A stretch of DNA of 64,000 nucleotides from Calliopum simillimum (GCA_951812925.1 OX638369.1:47921061-47985060), one strand, 5' to 3'. Positions 34,546-45,669 are shown, numbered from the stretch's first letter. The notes: generated by a model not told the origin, from the sequence alone. Program-made: numbers and translations.

Positions 34546-35019
34546 CTTTATTGACTTACTCCATTGTCGTCATTTTTACTCCCCATCATATGGCATGCAT
34601 ATCAAGGAAATGAAAAATAAACGCTACTAATACACGGGTTTCGAGAAAGTATTGCAACCCTAATGTTGTTCATGTCCATATTTCTTCATTGATTACACTG
34701 TACAACAATTTAAGGTTTTTCTCAAAATAACAAGGTTCTGACAATGGATTTTGGTAAAGAGGACCAAATTACAGTGAGCGTCAAAATAAAGTAAGCACTT
34801 TGCTTTCAAATTTTCCAAATCTTATGGCAATCCACTTGAAATAAAAAGTAGCAATGCATAACTCAGAAGTCATTTATGGAGAGTTAAACTAAACATAAAG
34901 ATAAAACAAAACCAAATCACAACCAGAAATAATTCACCAAAATTAAAAAATGACCAGATTTTACACGTCAAAAAAGTAAACAGATATTAATATAATTACA
35001 AAAACTAGCTTTATATTAC
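34546..35019. other. Flank with a Tc1-like terminal motif
   Basis: ACAGTGAGCGTCAAAATAAA near 34772 resembles the end of Bari/Tc1-type elements. It may be the terminal repeat of the relic at 35020-35335. The rest is AT-rich with no gene. Confidence 0.4.
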
Positions 35020-35335
35020 AGATTCATTTTTGATATGTTTTCCTTTAGTCTTAAATACCACATTTAGTCTTCTAGAAATAGAACCAACGAGATTTTTCGT
35101 AAAATCAGTGGAGATTGCGCTCTATTACTCTCTAAACACCTGTTTCAGATTCTTCTTGATAGAAATGGTCTTTTCTCTGATTTTCCTGTCAACATTTTTC
35201 TACAAATATTCACTATGGTTACGATCTTGGGACTGAGGGGTCTTAAGAGTGTGGTGTTCTAACCATTCCTTGATAATTTTGGACTTTTGCTTTATATTGT
35301 TGTCCTGTTGGAAAATACTCTTACTTTATACATCG
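35020..35335 (-). pseudogene. Tc1-type transposase, C-terminal relic
   Basis: On the minus strand: SIFQQDNNIKQKSKIIKEWL, then EHHTLKTPQSQDRN (a decayed W..QSPDLNP block) and finally VGSISRRLNVVFKTKGKHIK, the usual Tc1 C-terminus (..S..RR...VI..KG..TKY). Stops lie inside. It is a different Tc1 lineage from the relic at 32815-33232. Confidence 0.75.
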
Positions 35336-36771
35336 AATAAAGCTTCAAGTGCAATTAAAATCTCGGAAAAAATTCACAGACATCATCATTTACAACAATG
35401 AGTGTCATAACCATAACGAGAGAACTCCATAAAAACAGCTAACATGGAAGATAACCGATATTATGGCTTTCGGGATAAAATTTCAACTTTTCAGTATTCA
35501 GTGACTAGTAATGAAATTTTATAGCAAATATTTCTGTGGAACATACTGACTTCATATTCCCCCGATTTCGGTGTAAGTTTCCGAATTGATAGGAAACAAT
35601 TACACAAACAAACAAAATCTAATTTGAATAAATATTATTTTAGTTTTTTTCTTATAACTTCAAAACTATACAAGATTATCAAATTAATGGAAATTGATAC
35701 CCATTTAAAAAAAAATTTCGACCACGACAAGGTCTATTATTACTATTTATGAGTGCCGTTCCATACGCCAGGGAAATTTTATATTTTTTATTAAGATTAG
35801 TGAAGTACGCAGAACAAGAATATATTTTCAAATTGTGCAACATGACACCCTACACCCGTGAATAGCGGACTAAAAAACCAGCAAACAACGAATGATGTTT
35901 GAAGTATTGCATCGAATGAACATTAAACTGCGTAGTTAAATACTTAATACATAAGTATTATAAAACCTCGACGTTCATTGAAAAATTGTGTCACCAATTT
36001 GCCATAAGGTCGAACATTTACTGCGCCAATACAGAATTTGAATGGTTATCAAGTACGGGTTTGGTGCAATAAGGAATCAACTACAAAATTCATTAAATTG
36101 TGACGCCAAACAACAGAGTTATTAACTATGTACTTTTATATTTTTTAAATGCAGCAAAAAGTACTTAATTTGATAAACATTAAAATGACATTTACATAAG
36201 TATTGTGTTCATTATGTGAGAATATGCCTTTAATTAGCACAAACCATTTCATACCATAACGAAAATAATTAATTACTTTCTTTTTTTGTGAAGCAATTAA
36301 TTTGTATATTACACCTATAGTTTGCTCTCAGTCCTGCGTTATACCCTTACAATTATAAGTATGCGCATTTATGAAAGCACATACATATACGTACATGCAT
36401 TACCAACACAATTGCTTGGCTGCTATCCACTTTACTTTTTTTTTAGTGTTTTTTTACCTTTCATCCGAAATTCGGTTCTAGATATTTTTGTCCATTTAAG
36501 TTTCCATTTTCACCTTACTCCACCGATTCCTTGGAGTTTTTTTTTTTTTTGGGCCATCGACTGACGCCTAGCGTGACGACTGGCATTGTTTTGATGTGGC
36601 GCTCAACGGTTACGGTTACGGTTGCGATTGTGAAAAAGGAAGGTGTATTCAAATGTGTGTGTAGATGTATGTACGTATGTAGAACTTCTTATTTGTACTA
36701 TTCGACTGCAGCACTGGCAGTGGAGAGTGTTGTATTCGATCTTACCGACTATGAGGAGTTTTGGAGATATG
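35336..36771. other. Non-coding stretch, no feature recognised
   Basis: AT-rich DNA. A GGTTACGGTTACGGTTGCG run lies near 36605, and a CAAATAATTACACAAACAAAC-like retroposon tail near 35605. No gene signal. Confidence 0.4.
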
Positions 36772-36772
36772 T

Positions 36773-37338
36773 ATATGAAGCAAAACACGCCAAGCGTAAC
36801 AGCTTAAAATTTGTTTGTCTCTGATTTCGCCCAAATTTGGCATTTCTTGGACGATTCTAAGCATTTTATGCCTTGTACACATTTTTCGTAAGATGCCTTC
36901 CTCTTGATTAAACAAAGAGTTTTGCCTGCCACGGGCGTTTAATAGCCAAAAACTCTCATCTAGCAACCGAATCCCATTTTGAGTTATACATCATTTTAAA
37001 GCTTATAAATTATGCTTTAATTTAAAGTACTTTGAAAAAAAAAATTTAAGGGGGATTTTTTTAAAAAAAATTCAAAAGTATTTTTAAGTTTAAAAAATTT
37101 TGGTGAAAAAAAGTACCTAATATTTGGGAAAAAAAAAATATTTGAAAAACACCCTTTTCATGCAAATGACTAAAAACGACAATTTCAAAACCCTGTATTT
37201 TAACAACAAATAGTACTAGGACCAAATCCTCCCGGATTATTGTTTTTGCACACCGGGACTACCATATTGCCAAATTTGAGCGAAATCAGAGACAAAAAAA
37301 TTTTCAGCTGGTACACTTGGCATGTTTTGCTTCATATT
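36773..37338. mobile_element. Family B TIR element, copy 3 (both ends present)
   Basis: Terminal inverted repeats of about 64 bp: ATATGAAGCAAAACACGCCA at the left and TGGCATGTTTTGCTTCATAT at the right, continuing through GTCTCTGATTTCGC/GCGAAATCAGAGAC. The interior, inverted relative to the 9.25-kb copy, contains the same SFWLLNARGR and ILRKMCTRHKMLRI peptide-coding stretch on the minus strand (36742-36966). It gives the consensus boundaries of the family. Confidence 0.8.
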
Positions 37339-38584
37339 TGAAATTTAAGAATAAATCAAAGATTGCTGGATTGATATAAAGTACCTGGAGACTAATCTCT
37401 GCTCGGTATACAATATATACATACAGTGAGAAGCAAAACTGTAAACATGATTGCTGTTTTCGACTTATGTAGTACTGCTATTGCGTCCGTTCTGATTACA
37501 TGACCAACAAGAAATATGAATCAAACAGAAACTTAACCTATCCCCTATAAAATATGTAAACAATTTTACCCAACTTCACACCATAAAAAAATAATGAACA
37601 AAAAACCATTTCGAAAACATACTGATAGTTTTGCACCACTTTAACTGATGCGCGTACAAGCCTGTAACGTATATTTTTCCTAATTTAAAAAAACGATTTC
37701 AATAGATTTCTTTGTGCTGAGTCCAAGCCTGGCCACAAAATCCTTCTACTTCGTCAGAGTTTCGAGGTATCCTAACTTAAAAGTGCCAAAAACGTTTTTG
37801 CTGTTTTTCAAGCGGTGCAATGTGCTGAATGTAGGGTGCAAGCATTGCTGGCCAAATTTACTACATGTAGCCTTAATAATATATAAGTGCATAGTATATT
37901 ATATGTCTGTGTATTTTGAATGCAGTACTCCATGTAAAGGTAATTGCTTTTATTTTAATTAGTCTCCAGTTCCCCAACTGTCGTGTTTACTACAGAAATG
38001 TCCACGTAGAAAATTCAAGGAGTAACGAACGACATTGCCCGACATTCCATAATTTTTGCTAATGAAGCCAGAATTATTGTTGCACATCAATGGAATTCTA
38101 GAATTGCAGTCAGTGTACCATGCTACTACCATTAAAAAAGAGTAGGAAAAAAATGGAAATATACCTTGTATAAGATAAAGCCTGCCATAGTGGTACACAG
38201 GTATGAAAGAAATGTGTTTGTGATAATTCACAGAATCCGTATGCTTAAAGTAAAATTTCTTAAAAATTAGTTGGGTTATTTTTATCGAAATATTTACACA
38301 TACATACATCTGTGCGTTCTATGTTGTACATTAGGGTGGTCCATTTTTTAAGAAGTTTGAAATTTATGTTCTCCACAGGGCTAACCTTGCTCCAATCATG
38401 ATAATTACAATAATATCTTTCCAAATTTCAGCAGAATTGGACCATATTTAGAGGTCGCTCTGATTTGCGACTTTTATGTTTGATTACATAGGATTTGTAT
38501 GAGAAAGGAAAGCGACGAAATAAAATGATTTTTTAAACCATCTATAATCATGCTATTTTTGTACTAAGATTTATTACTTATTAC
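37339..38584. other. No recognised gene
   Basis: CATACAGTGAGAAGCAAAAC near 37422 looks like a Tc1-type terminus, but no transposase is visible. A 116-codon minus frame (37959-38309) has no recognisable domain. A TTAGGGTGGTCCATTTTTTA start near 38331 resembles a dispersed repeat. Confidence 0.35.
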
Positions 38585-39516
38585 TAGGGGCGAGTGGGGA
38601 TAGGTGGCTCATAGGGATACATGAACCAAAAAAGTTTCTTGTGTTCGACTTGTGGCACTGAACTCTATATAATTTCTTGCTATCGTAAGTACATGCAAAT
38701 TCTGTCATTTTCACAAATGATTCTCATGTCACCTTAAAATTATTTCCAATTTGCTGATAGCTCGAGGGAATACATGAACCATTTTTTGTAAGGATACGAA
38801 TACATGAACCACTTTTGAATTTCAATCCGCATATATTCTCAGCATCAGACTTTGTTGGAAGTGAATTTACCAACAGAAACATGGACACAGAGGAGCTCGT
38901 TGATAAAGATCTTGAAGAAACCTCGATCATAAAAAATGAAATCACTCTTCAGAACAATACCCTTGATGCTCTTTGCTTGATATACAGAATGAGTAGGTTT
39001 CTTCTGCCAGGAAGATCACCAGAAGACTTGCGAGGATTCCTGGAAGCTAAACCACGGAAGTCTACAACACAGTGAAGAAATCGAGGATGGAGTGTCATTG
39101 CTACAGACTCACCTCAAAGAAAATTGAAAGAAAACTTGAGAAAAACTTCCAGAAAAAAAAAGAAAGCAAACGAAAACTTCGAATAAATAAAAGATTCATG
39201 TTAGATTTCACGCTTCATAAATGTAATGTAGTGTTTTACAAGAAATAGCTTGCACAAAAAACTAAGTGGTTCAAGTATCCCTACGGGTGGGGAACCACTC
39301 CATGGGGGGCGCGGACCATTTGACATGAAAATTTAAACTGTGAATAATTTTATGAAAAAGTAACATTTAATTCTTGAATAATACAAATATATCACTGGTA
39401 TATTTAGAGAGAAGTTTATTCTTTGATATTACTTATAAGAATATATTCTATCTCGAATTAGTAAAGAAATATAACCGTTAACAAAAAAAGTGAGCCACCT
39501 TATCCCACTCTCCCCT
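38585..39516 (+). mobile_element. pogo-type element E2, internally deleted
   Basis: Inverted ends of 27 bp: TAGGGGCGAGTGGGGATAGG at the left and TTATCCCACTCTCCCCTA at the right, 24 or so positions matching. Subterminal ATACATGAACCA motifs recur at about 38619, 38770 and 38797, with GTGGTTCAAGTATCC on the other side. It keeps the C-terminal part of a pogo-superfamily transposase (38815-39170). Confidence 0.8.
38815..39170 (+). pseudogene. pogo/Tigger-type transposase, C-terminal tail
   Basis: FNPHIFSASDFVGSEFTNRN, then SPEDLRGFLEAKPRK and, after an in-frame TGA (39073-39075), RNRGWSVIATDSPQRK. The order N-P-HIF..SDF...EVTNR, then SPE.LR.FP.A.PRK, then RG.S.I.TD(T/S)P is the standard C-terminal tail of pogo/jerky-like transposases. 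The CENP-B-type DNA-binding part and the DDE domain are absent, removed by the internal deletion. It is inactive. Confidence 0.75.
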
Positions 39517-39707
39517 ATTCAATGTTCTGAATCAAATTAATTTTCCACATAAATAGTAAGTATAGGCATTATGTTTTTAGTCAAAAAAAAAAAAAAAAAA
39601 CTTCTAGTCTCATTAAAGTTTTCAACACAGTCAAAATATTTTGTGGAAAGTCTAACAAAAAGCCAAGGAACATATTTCAATCTCTAATATGCACGCAAAA
39701 TAAAATT

Positions 39708-39850
39708 AAATACCCTACACTGCAGTATTTTAAAAATTTTACTTATACGGGAGGGGCTACGCTGAGAGCTTGCATTTACTGTTCGTATTGTCTGAGTGAA
39801 ATTTGATTGGATTATCTCAAAAAATGCTTTCAAAGAACTTTTACTTGTAA
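39708..39850 (-). repeat. Family A fragment
   Basis: ATACCCTACACTGCAGTATT and the following GAGGGGCTACGC and GAGTGAAATTTGATTGGATT blocks match the 3' end of family A on the minus strand. Only one internal unit is kept. Confidence 0.6.
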
Positions 39851-40740
39851 ACGGAGAGCTGAGTACGAAAAAATGGAAAAACTAGGTGTAGTTTAAAATT
39901 ATATGGGAATCGATAGCTTAGAACATTTTTATTACGAGTTCATCAGAATGCCGTGCTGAATCAGTTGCCTAAGTATGTGACCGGCCTCAAAAGGTTGCTA
40001 AAATCAGTTTTTTGCAAATATCTCGTTAATGGTTAATTCTATAGAAAAATGTTTGGCGACAAATTTGTAGTTCAGAAAATTTTCTATAGAAATCTGTATT
40101 CGTATGACTTACAGTTCCTGAAGTATAGTATTTTGAAAATCAACTTTCTTACTACTCTTCACTCTTGTACGCAGCATATATCTTTAGTTTGGATATCTCC
40201 TTAACTATAAGTAGTACGAAAACACTTCTCATATCTTTTGGCAACGGTAGCGAGATAATTGCCCTTGAATAACTTTCTACACGCACACAGTCGCAAACTG
40301 TCTCTTTAGCTAAAACACTAGCAAAAAAACGTATTTTTCGAAATTGCACCCCACTATAACTCTAACTTTTCATTTTGGATAAAAGTTGTTCCAAGTTCAT
40401 CACGATATAACGCAAGGAACAATTTTTCCGAACGTTTTATGGGTCTTTTTGACCTCTTTAAAAAAAAGATGGGTTTTAATGGATCAAAATATTATACAAA
40501 AATATTCTACGAAAAATTCATTATGTGACCCATAAAGACGAGAAATGCTTAAAACTTCAGAATAATTAGTAAAAAAGTAATAAAAATGCAATTAATATGA
40601 AGAAATAAAGTATTTTTTTTGCTACTCATATTGCATACTATGTATCTATACAACCTTTTTTTTAAACACTTCAAACCTAGAAACATTTGTTTTTTTGCCT
40701 GGAATTATAAAATGAAGTCTCATTAGTTTTAAGTTTATCA
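39851..40740. other. Intergenic stretch downstream of the 40.8-kb gene
   Basis: AT-rich with decayed palindromic character (CTATAGAAAA..TTTTCTATAG near 40040-40090). No gene signal. Confidence 0.35.
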
Positions 40741-40741
40741 A

Positions 40742-40747
40742 TTTATT
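40742..40747 (-). terminator. Poly(A) signal for the minus-strand gene
   Basis: AATAAA on the minus strand (TTTATT on plus), 56 nt after the stop codon of the gene at 40803-42176. The short 3' UTR is in keeping with a compact single-exon gene. Confidence 0.55.
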
Positions 40748-40802
40748 GCACATATTATTTCAAATAATTAGCCTACTCCCTAGTATCACGTTTGAGTTTT
40801 CT

Positions 40803-42176
40803 TTAGAAAGTTGCCGATCGACATCGTCTTAAAATTGGCATCTCTGTAACAACCGTTGGTTTTACACCAAACCCATTTATATAATCATCTGGGGGTTTTT
40901 TCCAACGCACAAAATAAGTCTTGTTAATTACAGCATGGATTTTTGCTTTTGGCGCTCTTTGATTACGTAAGCGGAAAGGTTTCAGCAACCAGCGAAATGC
41001 ATTGAAACGTGGAAGTTTCTTGGATTGCTTTCGCTTCTCCGTTTCACCATTTTTACCACTGAATAGTTTTCTCCTTTGAGGTGTTATAAGCGTACCATTA
41101 TGTTCAAAAGAAACGCTATCGTGTAATGAAGAGTTAAAAATCAGCGAATACCGCGGGTTAATATTATAATCTTCAAGTAAAGTTCGTGCTTTAAGTCCCC
41201 CAGATAGGTCATCACCTAGCGCTTGGTCGATGTTAACCTTTGATTTGTGCAAAGTCAATGTTGTTGCTTTTTGATGCTGTTTCCCTGATTTACCATTTAC
41301 TTCAACGACTTTTATGTCGGAATTCTTCTTTGGTTTTGGTTTTCCACTGATTTTAGTTATCGTTCTAAAAACTTCTGTACCCTGGTGTCTCTCATTATCG
41401 TTGTTTAAAGTGCCTATTTTACTTCCACTTATTTTCGTTATTGTTTTATGCACTTCTACTTCAGTTGATTTCCTTATCCAACTGGAACCAATTGGTAGTG
41501 TGCTTTTAACTTTGTTGCACAACTTATTAGTGGCATCTCCTGCTGCACCATATTCCATTTGTTGCAATTCTTGATCGTGAATGGGTGATACTCTACTGCT
41601 GCGATTGCAATGAAAATAATTTCGTACTTTGTTATTTCTACTTTCTGCATGTACTATGGGTTCTTCTTCTCTAATCTCTACGAGTTTTAATCCGTCTTCA
41701 TTATCCACTTCCTCTTCGGCGATGCTATCGATTTGTGACGTTCGTCGCCAACAGGTTTCGGGCATCTTCACCAACATAAAGTGATCGTTGACCAAACAAA
41801 CTTCAGAAACACGTTTTGGTTCAGTTTCCCTAAAGAAATCTTGAAAATCAGCTCCTTGATATACGTTAAGATCTCGACCGGCTAGTACATCCTCTAGAAT
41901 ATGATTATAAAGATATCTGGCTTCTTGAACAAGCTCAGCGGTTTGTTGTGATCTGTTGTAACGCGAAGTTTTTCGAGTAAATGGTGTCGTTTTTCCGCAA
42001 CCCTCAAGATCTTCGACAATTAGGTTTTCATGTCTTGCTTCTGAAGTTTTTGTTGTAAATTTTGCCGAATTGCATTTTCGAAGATCTCGTTCTTTGTCAA
42101 AAGTTGAAGTTTTCGTAAAAATTATATTACTGGCGGAAGAGATGCGATGACATTTATGTTGTAAAACTTTTGACAT
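40803..42176 (-). CDS. Unrecognised 457-residue protein, single exon
   Basis: The longest frame besides prd and the satellite, in ordinary codons and without repeats, so very likely real. The frame is open from an upstream ATG at 42326 (507 residues). I prefer the ATG at 42176 (context CAACAAAAAATG) because a TATA box at 42340-42351 places the start site at or just after 42326. There is no signal peptide from this start. Residues numbered from it: an acidic centre (IAEEEVDNEDGLKL, about 165-185); a duplicated motif HKTITKISG / FRTITKISG (about 242 and 269); and a very basic C-terminus (RRKLFSGKNGETEKRKQSKK, then FRWLLKPFRLRNQ) ending MPILRRCRSATF. The basic tail and acidic middle suggest a nucleic-acid- or scaffold-binding protein, but I recognise no domain. 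An alternative is a 5' UTR intron ending at the CCTTTTAG just upstream (42212-42213). Confidence 0.75.
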   Translation of the reverse strand: MSKVLQHKCHRISSASNIIFTKTSTFDKERDLRKCNSAKFTTKTSEARHENLIVEDLEGCGKTTPFTRKTSRYNRSQQTAELVQEARYLYNHILEDVLAGRDLNVYQGADFQDFFRETEPKRVSEVCLVNDHFMLVKMPETCWRRTSQIDSIAEEEVDNEDGLKLVEIREEEPIVHAESRNNKVRNYFHCNRSSRVSPIHDQELQQMEYGAAGDATNKLCNKVKSTLPIGSSWIRKSTEVEVHKTITKISGSKIGTLNNDNERHQGTEVFRTITKISGKPKPKKNSDIKVVEVNGKSGKQHQKATTLTLHKSKVNIDQALGDDLSGGLKARTLLEDYNINPRYSLIFNSSLHDSVSFEHNGTLITPQRRKLFSGKNGETEKRKQSKKLPRFNAFRWLLKPFRLRNQRAPKAKIHAVINKTYFVRWKKPPDDYINGFGVKPTVVTEMPILRRCRSATF

Positions 42177-42339
42177 TTTTTGTTGACGGCAAAGAAAAAG
42201 CGGAAGCGTTGCTAAAAGGAAAAAATATAAAAAATAATACATATTTTGAAAATTAAATTGTTTATTTTGAAAAGAGCGCAATTGATTCCCAGAAAAGGTA
42301 TTGTAGTGCACCCAATAAAGTTGCATTACACTTGTTGAT

Positions 42340-42351
42340 ATATATTATAAT
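42340..42351 (-). promoter_or_regulatory. TATA box for the 40803-42176 gene
   Basis: The minus strand reads CTATTATAATATATATC. With the usual 25-32 bp spacing the start site falls near 42319-42325, giving a 5' UTR of about 145 nt to the ATG at 42176. It argues against the upstream ATG at 42326. Confidence 0.5.
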
Positions 42352-43095
42352 AGCACATTCACACTTGCTTGGTTACGTCGATTTAGTTAGTTTAAGTTTA
42401 GGTTATGCACATACTAGGTTAATTTTTCATATAATTAGCCTTTCGATTTGTAAGAAAAACTAGATAGTTAACCAAATAAATTGTATCTTGCCCTTTTTTG
42501 CAAAGAGAAAAAACAAGGCTCAGAGAAACATACCTTTAATGAAAGGGTTACCAGATACCACTATAATTTGAAAAGTCTGGAATTCAGAAAAAAAAAACCC
42601 CGTTCATAATTCACTACCCTCTTACTGTTAATCTTAAGTCCTTAGCGCTAAAACGTTCAAGTATTACTCGTTGGGCAGCTAAAATTTCCAGTACACGAAG
42701 CGTTCACTCTTTATAGTTGTTGGAAAAGTTTGATATTGATAATAGTCAATAGATATTGAAGGAAAGACTTTCGAGTTTTTCGAGTTAACTACACGTAAAG
42801 AAAAGATATATAAAAATTGCCAGAACCGGGCTGTAAAATACGTGCCAACAACAGATTTATGTTTTTTGTTAGTAAAGTCAGGAAAAATTAGGCAGCAGTA
42901 TACCGATTTTTATAATAAATGATATAACTTCTATAAGAAATCTTATAAAAATTTTTAAAAAAGTATAGTAAAAATTCCAACTCAATAATTTTTATGTGTC
43001 CATCAGGAAGGCACAAAAAAATAAAAACTATTTTTTTTTTAATAGCCGTGTTTACGATCTGGAAAATTTTAATTTGCAAACCCGTAATTACTATC
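42352..43095. other. Upstream intergenic stretch
   Basis: AT-rich flank 5' of the minus-strand gene. No further promoter motifs or repeats are recognised with confidence. Confidence 0.35.
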
Positions 43096-43099
43096 GATA

Positions 43100-43340
43100 G
43101 TTGCGATAGCGTTTTTTGAGATTATCCAACCAAATTTCACTCAAATACTTAGAACTGTATACGCAAGCTTTGAGCAAAAATTAGGTGAACTCGGACAAGT
43201 GGGCGTGGCTCCTCCCATATAAGAAAAAGTTTCAAAATGTTATTCTGAAATCGTTTTTTGAGATAATCCAACTAAATTTCACTCAAACACTAAGGACAGT
43301 ATATGTAAGCTCTGAGTAAAAACTAGATGAAATCCAGCTT
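43100..43340 (+). repeat. Family A internal fragment
   Basis: One and a half internal units only: GTTTTTTGAGATTATCCAAC, AAATTTCACTCAAATACT and GGGCGTGGCTCCTCCCATAT. Neither family A terminus is present. Confidence 0.65.
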
Positions 43341-43720
43341 CTGTGGAAAGTGAAGAGGAGAATTAAGCATTTCTATGCTAAAATTAATTAGAAAGTTTAC
43401 GCAGTCTACGATGAACCAAGAACATATGAATTCCTTAGCAATCCTTTTAATTTCATTGATTTAAATTCAATATCTCCAACAATGTGTCTTATTTCGCAAG
43501 CAACAGGAAATATCAAACCGAATTTATACAGCTTCTTATATTTATAACAACAAAATTGTTCAATTAATTCAATTGAATTTAACTGTTCAAAAGGAATAAT
43601 GAAATGTATTACAGATTCTGAAAAAGTAGGTGAACAAAAATATATACTTTTTGAAGGGAGCGCCGATCACCCTCATACCAGCTCCGGCTCAAGGAAATTC
43701 ATCGCCAAGCCATCATCACG

Positions 43721-44604
43721 GAGGGCCTAACAAAAGTTTGCTTAGTAGGTGTCATGTTATAAATTTTTAGTAAATCAAAAAATTGCGTACTATTTTTTAT
43801 AGTCATGCGATATATGAATTTAATTTTCAGAAAGATCGGTCAAAATGGAGAGAAGAAAAAGTAAAATTCGTGAGACAATGTCAGCAGATATTCCAGTGCC
43901 AACGCAGCAAGATATTCGGTTTGCTATTCTTTTTGGATTTCGACGTAAGCTCAAGCCTGTGGAAATATTTAGTGAATGCTAAATAGCATTTGAAGTTAAT
44001 GCGCCATCCCTCGTGACTATTTGGAAGTGGTTCCGAAGATTCCAGACGGGTCATTTTTCTTTGGAGGACGAACCTCGAGAAGGCTGCTATTCCTTGGGAA
44101 AAAGGTCAGAGGGTTACAGCTAAGTGGCATACTAAAACCTGCTAACCAAAAGTTTTCCAAAATTTATTGGGAAAACGCCAAAAAAATTAGCTAGCTGCTA
44201 TTTTCTACATCACGATAATGCGCCAGCGCACACTGCTGAAAAAACGACCGATATTATTGCGCTTTTAGGCATCGAAGAAATTCGCCCAGCACCTTATTCC
44301 CCAGATCTAGCGCCTAGTGACTTCTGGTTGCTTTCAAAAATAAAATAAGAAAAAAAAAATTTGAGAGGGAGAGTCTTCAACAGCAATGAAGAGATAATAA
44401 ATGCGTTTAACGATGAAATTGTAAAACTGCAAAAAGCCGATTTTGAAGACTGTTTTTCAAGATGGATTTATCTACTTCAATAATTTATCAAAATAAATGG
44501 CGATTACGTTGAAAAAATATGAACAGAAGAATAAAGTTATAAATTTAAAAAATTGTTTATCCAGTTTTTTCAATTCTACTAAGCGAATTTTTGTTAGGAC
44601 CCTC
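43721..44604 (+). mobile_element. mariner element, both ends present, internally deleted
   Basis: Inverted ends: CCTAACAAAAGTTTGCTTAG at about 43726 and CTAAGCGAATTTTTGTTAGG at about 44579, extended outward by GAGGG/CCCTC. Inside is a transposase relic (43840-44485). About 880 bp against the usual 1.3 kb. Confidence 0.8.
43840..44485 (+). pseudogene. mariner transposase relic with DD34D spacing
   Basis: The N-terminal half reads QQDIRFAILFGFRRKLKPVE then APSLVTIWKWFRRFQTGHFS and LEDEPREGC, across a stop. A deletion removes the first catalytic Asp. The C-terminal half reads FYHHDNAPAHTAEKTTDIIA then PYSPDLAPSDFWLLSKIK, with exactly 34 residues between the second and third Asp. The tail FNSNEEIINAFNDEIVKLQK then ends the frame, followed by a stop. 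The order is typical of mariner, the key first Asp is lost, and stops interrupt it, so it is dead. Confidence 0.85.
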
Positions 44605-45562
44605 GTATGTGCAGTCCATAAGGCAGACCAATAGGGTCCAAAAAAAAAGAAAAACATCATCAAAAGGAAGTCCAAGAATCGGCAAAAAGTGAAGGGAAAT
44701 CAAAGTTACCCTAAAGGTCCACATTCGATAAAATTAAGGTTGTGAATTACAGAAAGGCAAATGTATAAAAAAAAAACCAATATTGGCTATTGAGCCAAAG
44801 TGTTATTTCCCAATGTGCACAAAAACGGAAGAGGATCCGTTTCGAACCCGTTACGAGTTCATAAAGGTATGAAAAACGTAATCCGCGGTAACGGACCCAT
44901 TTCGAACCCGTAACGTACATCAAAAACGAATTCAAAACGCTGTGTTTAGATAAAAAAAAAAAAACATTTTGAAGCGCTTATTAGCGATTAAAAACAAATA
45001 AATAAAAAGGAAAAAGTCATCGATACGCCTATAGTAGAATTCAAACCCGGGTAATTCCGCAGTGCGGGCCCGTTTCGAATCCGAAACATATATAAAAACG
45101 AATTCAAAACGGATTTGCTTTCAAATATGTTAATGTTGTATATTTACAGAAAAAAACCGTTTTGATGCGCTTATTAGCAATTAAAAAAAAATATAAACAA
45201 AAACAGGAAGAAAAATAAAGGGTAAAAAGCCACCTGTGGTAGGATTCGAACCTGGGTAAATCCGTTTCGAATCCGTAAATACTTCAAATACGAACTCAAA
45301 ACGGATTTGCTTTAATTAATTTCAATGATGATAAAAAAAAATATTTTTGATGTGTTTTTTTTATCTTTTTATTTTATTGCGTATGATTTTTTGTGAACTT
45401 TTCAAACTCTGTTTGAAGAAATGGTTTTGATTCCAAATTTGAGTATATAATATTTTTTATCAAAAGAAGGGAAGAGAAAGAACATAGAATATTTATGAAA
45501 AAACAACAGAAAATTGTTTAATCAATACAAACTTTAAATCTCAACATCAGATAAGTCTACAT

Positions 45563-45636
45563 CCCAGTGTGCCAGACGGTTCATATCTCCGCTTTTTTAT
45601 CCGTTACGGAACCGTGAACCGTCTGGCACACTGGGG
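45563..45636. repeat. 74-bp solo hairpin with 16-bp flanking duplication
   Basis: CCCAGTGTGCCAGACGGTTC folds onto GAACCGTCTGGCACACTGGG. TCAGATAAGTCTACAT (45547-45562) and TCAGATAAGTCAACAT (45637-45652) flank it, a 16-bp direct duplication with one mismatch. Its termini match those of the surrounding element, so it looks like a minimal end-to-end deletion derivative that moved. Confidence 0.8.
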
Positions 45637-45669
45637 TCAGATAAGTCAACATCATATCGGTCAATAGCC

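Noticed and set aside
37422..37960. Possible Tc1 element starting CATACAGTGAGAAGC
   Set aside because: Only one terminus-like motif is visible; no transposase block or second end could be read.
37959..38309. 116-codon minus-strand frame
   Set aside because: No recognisable family and no splice or promoter support; treated as chance.
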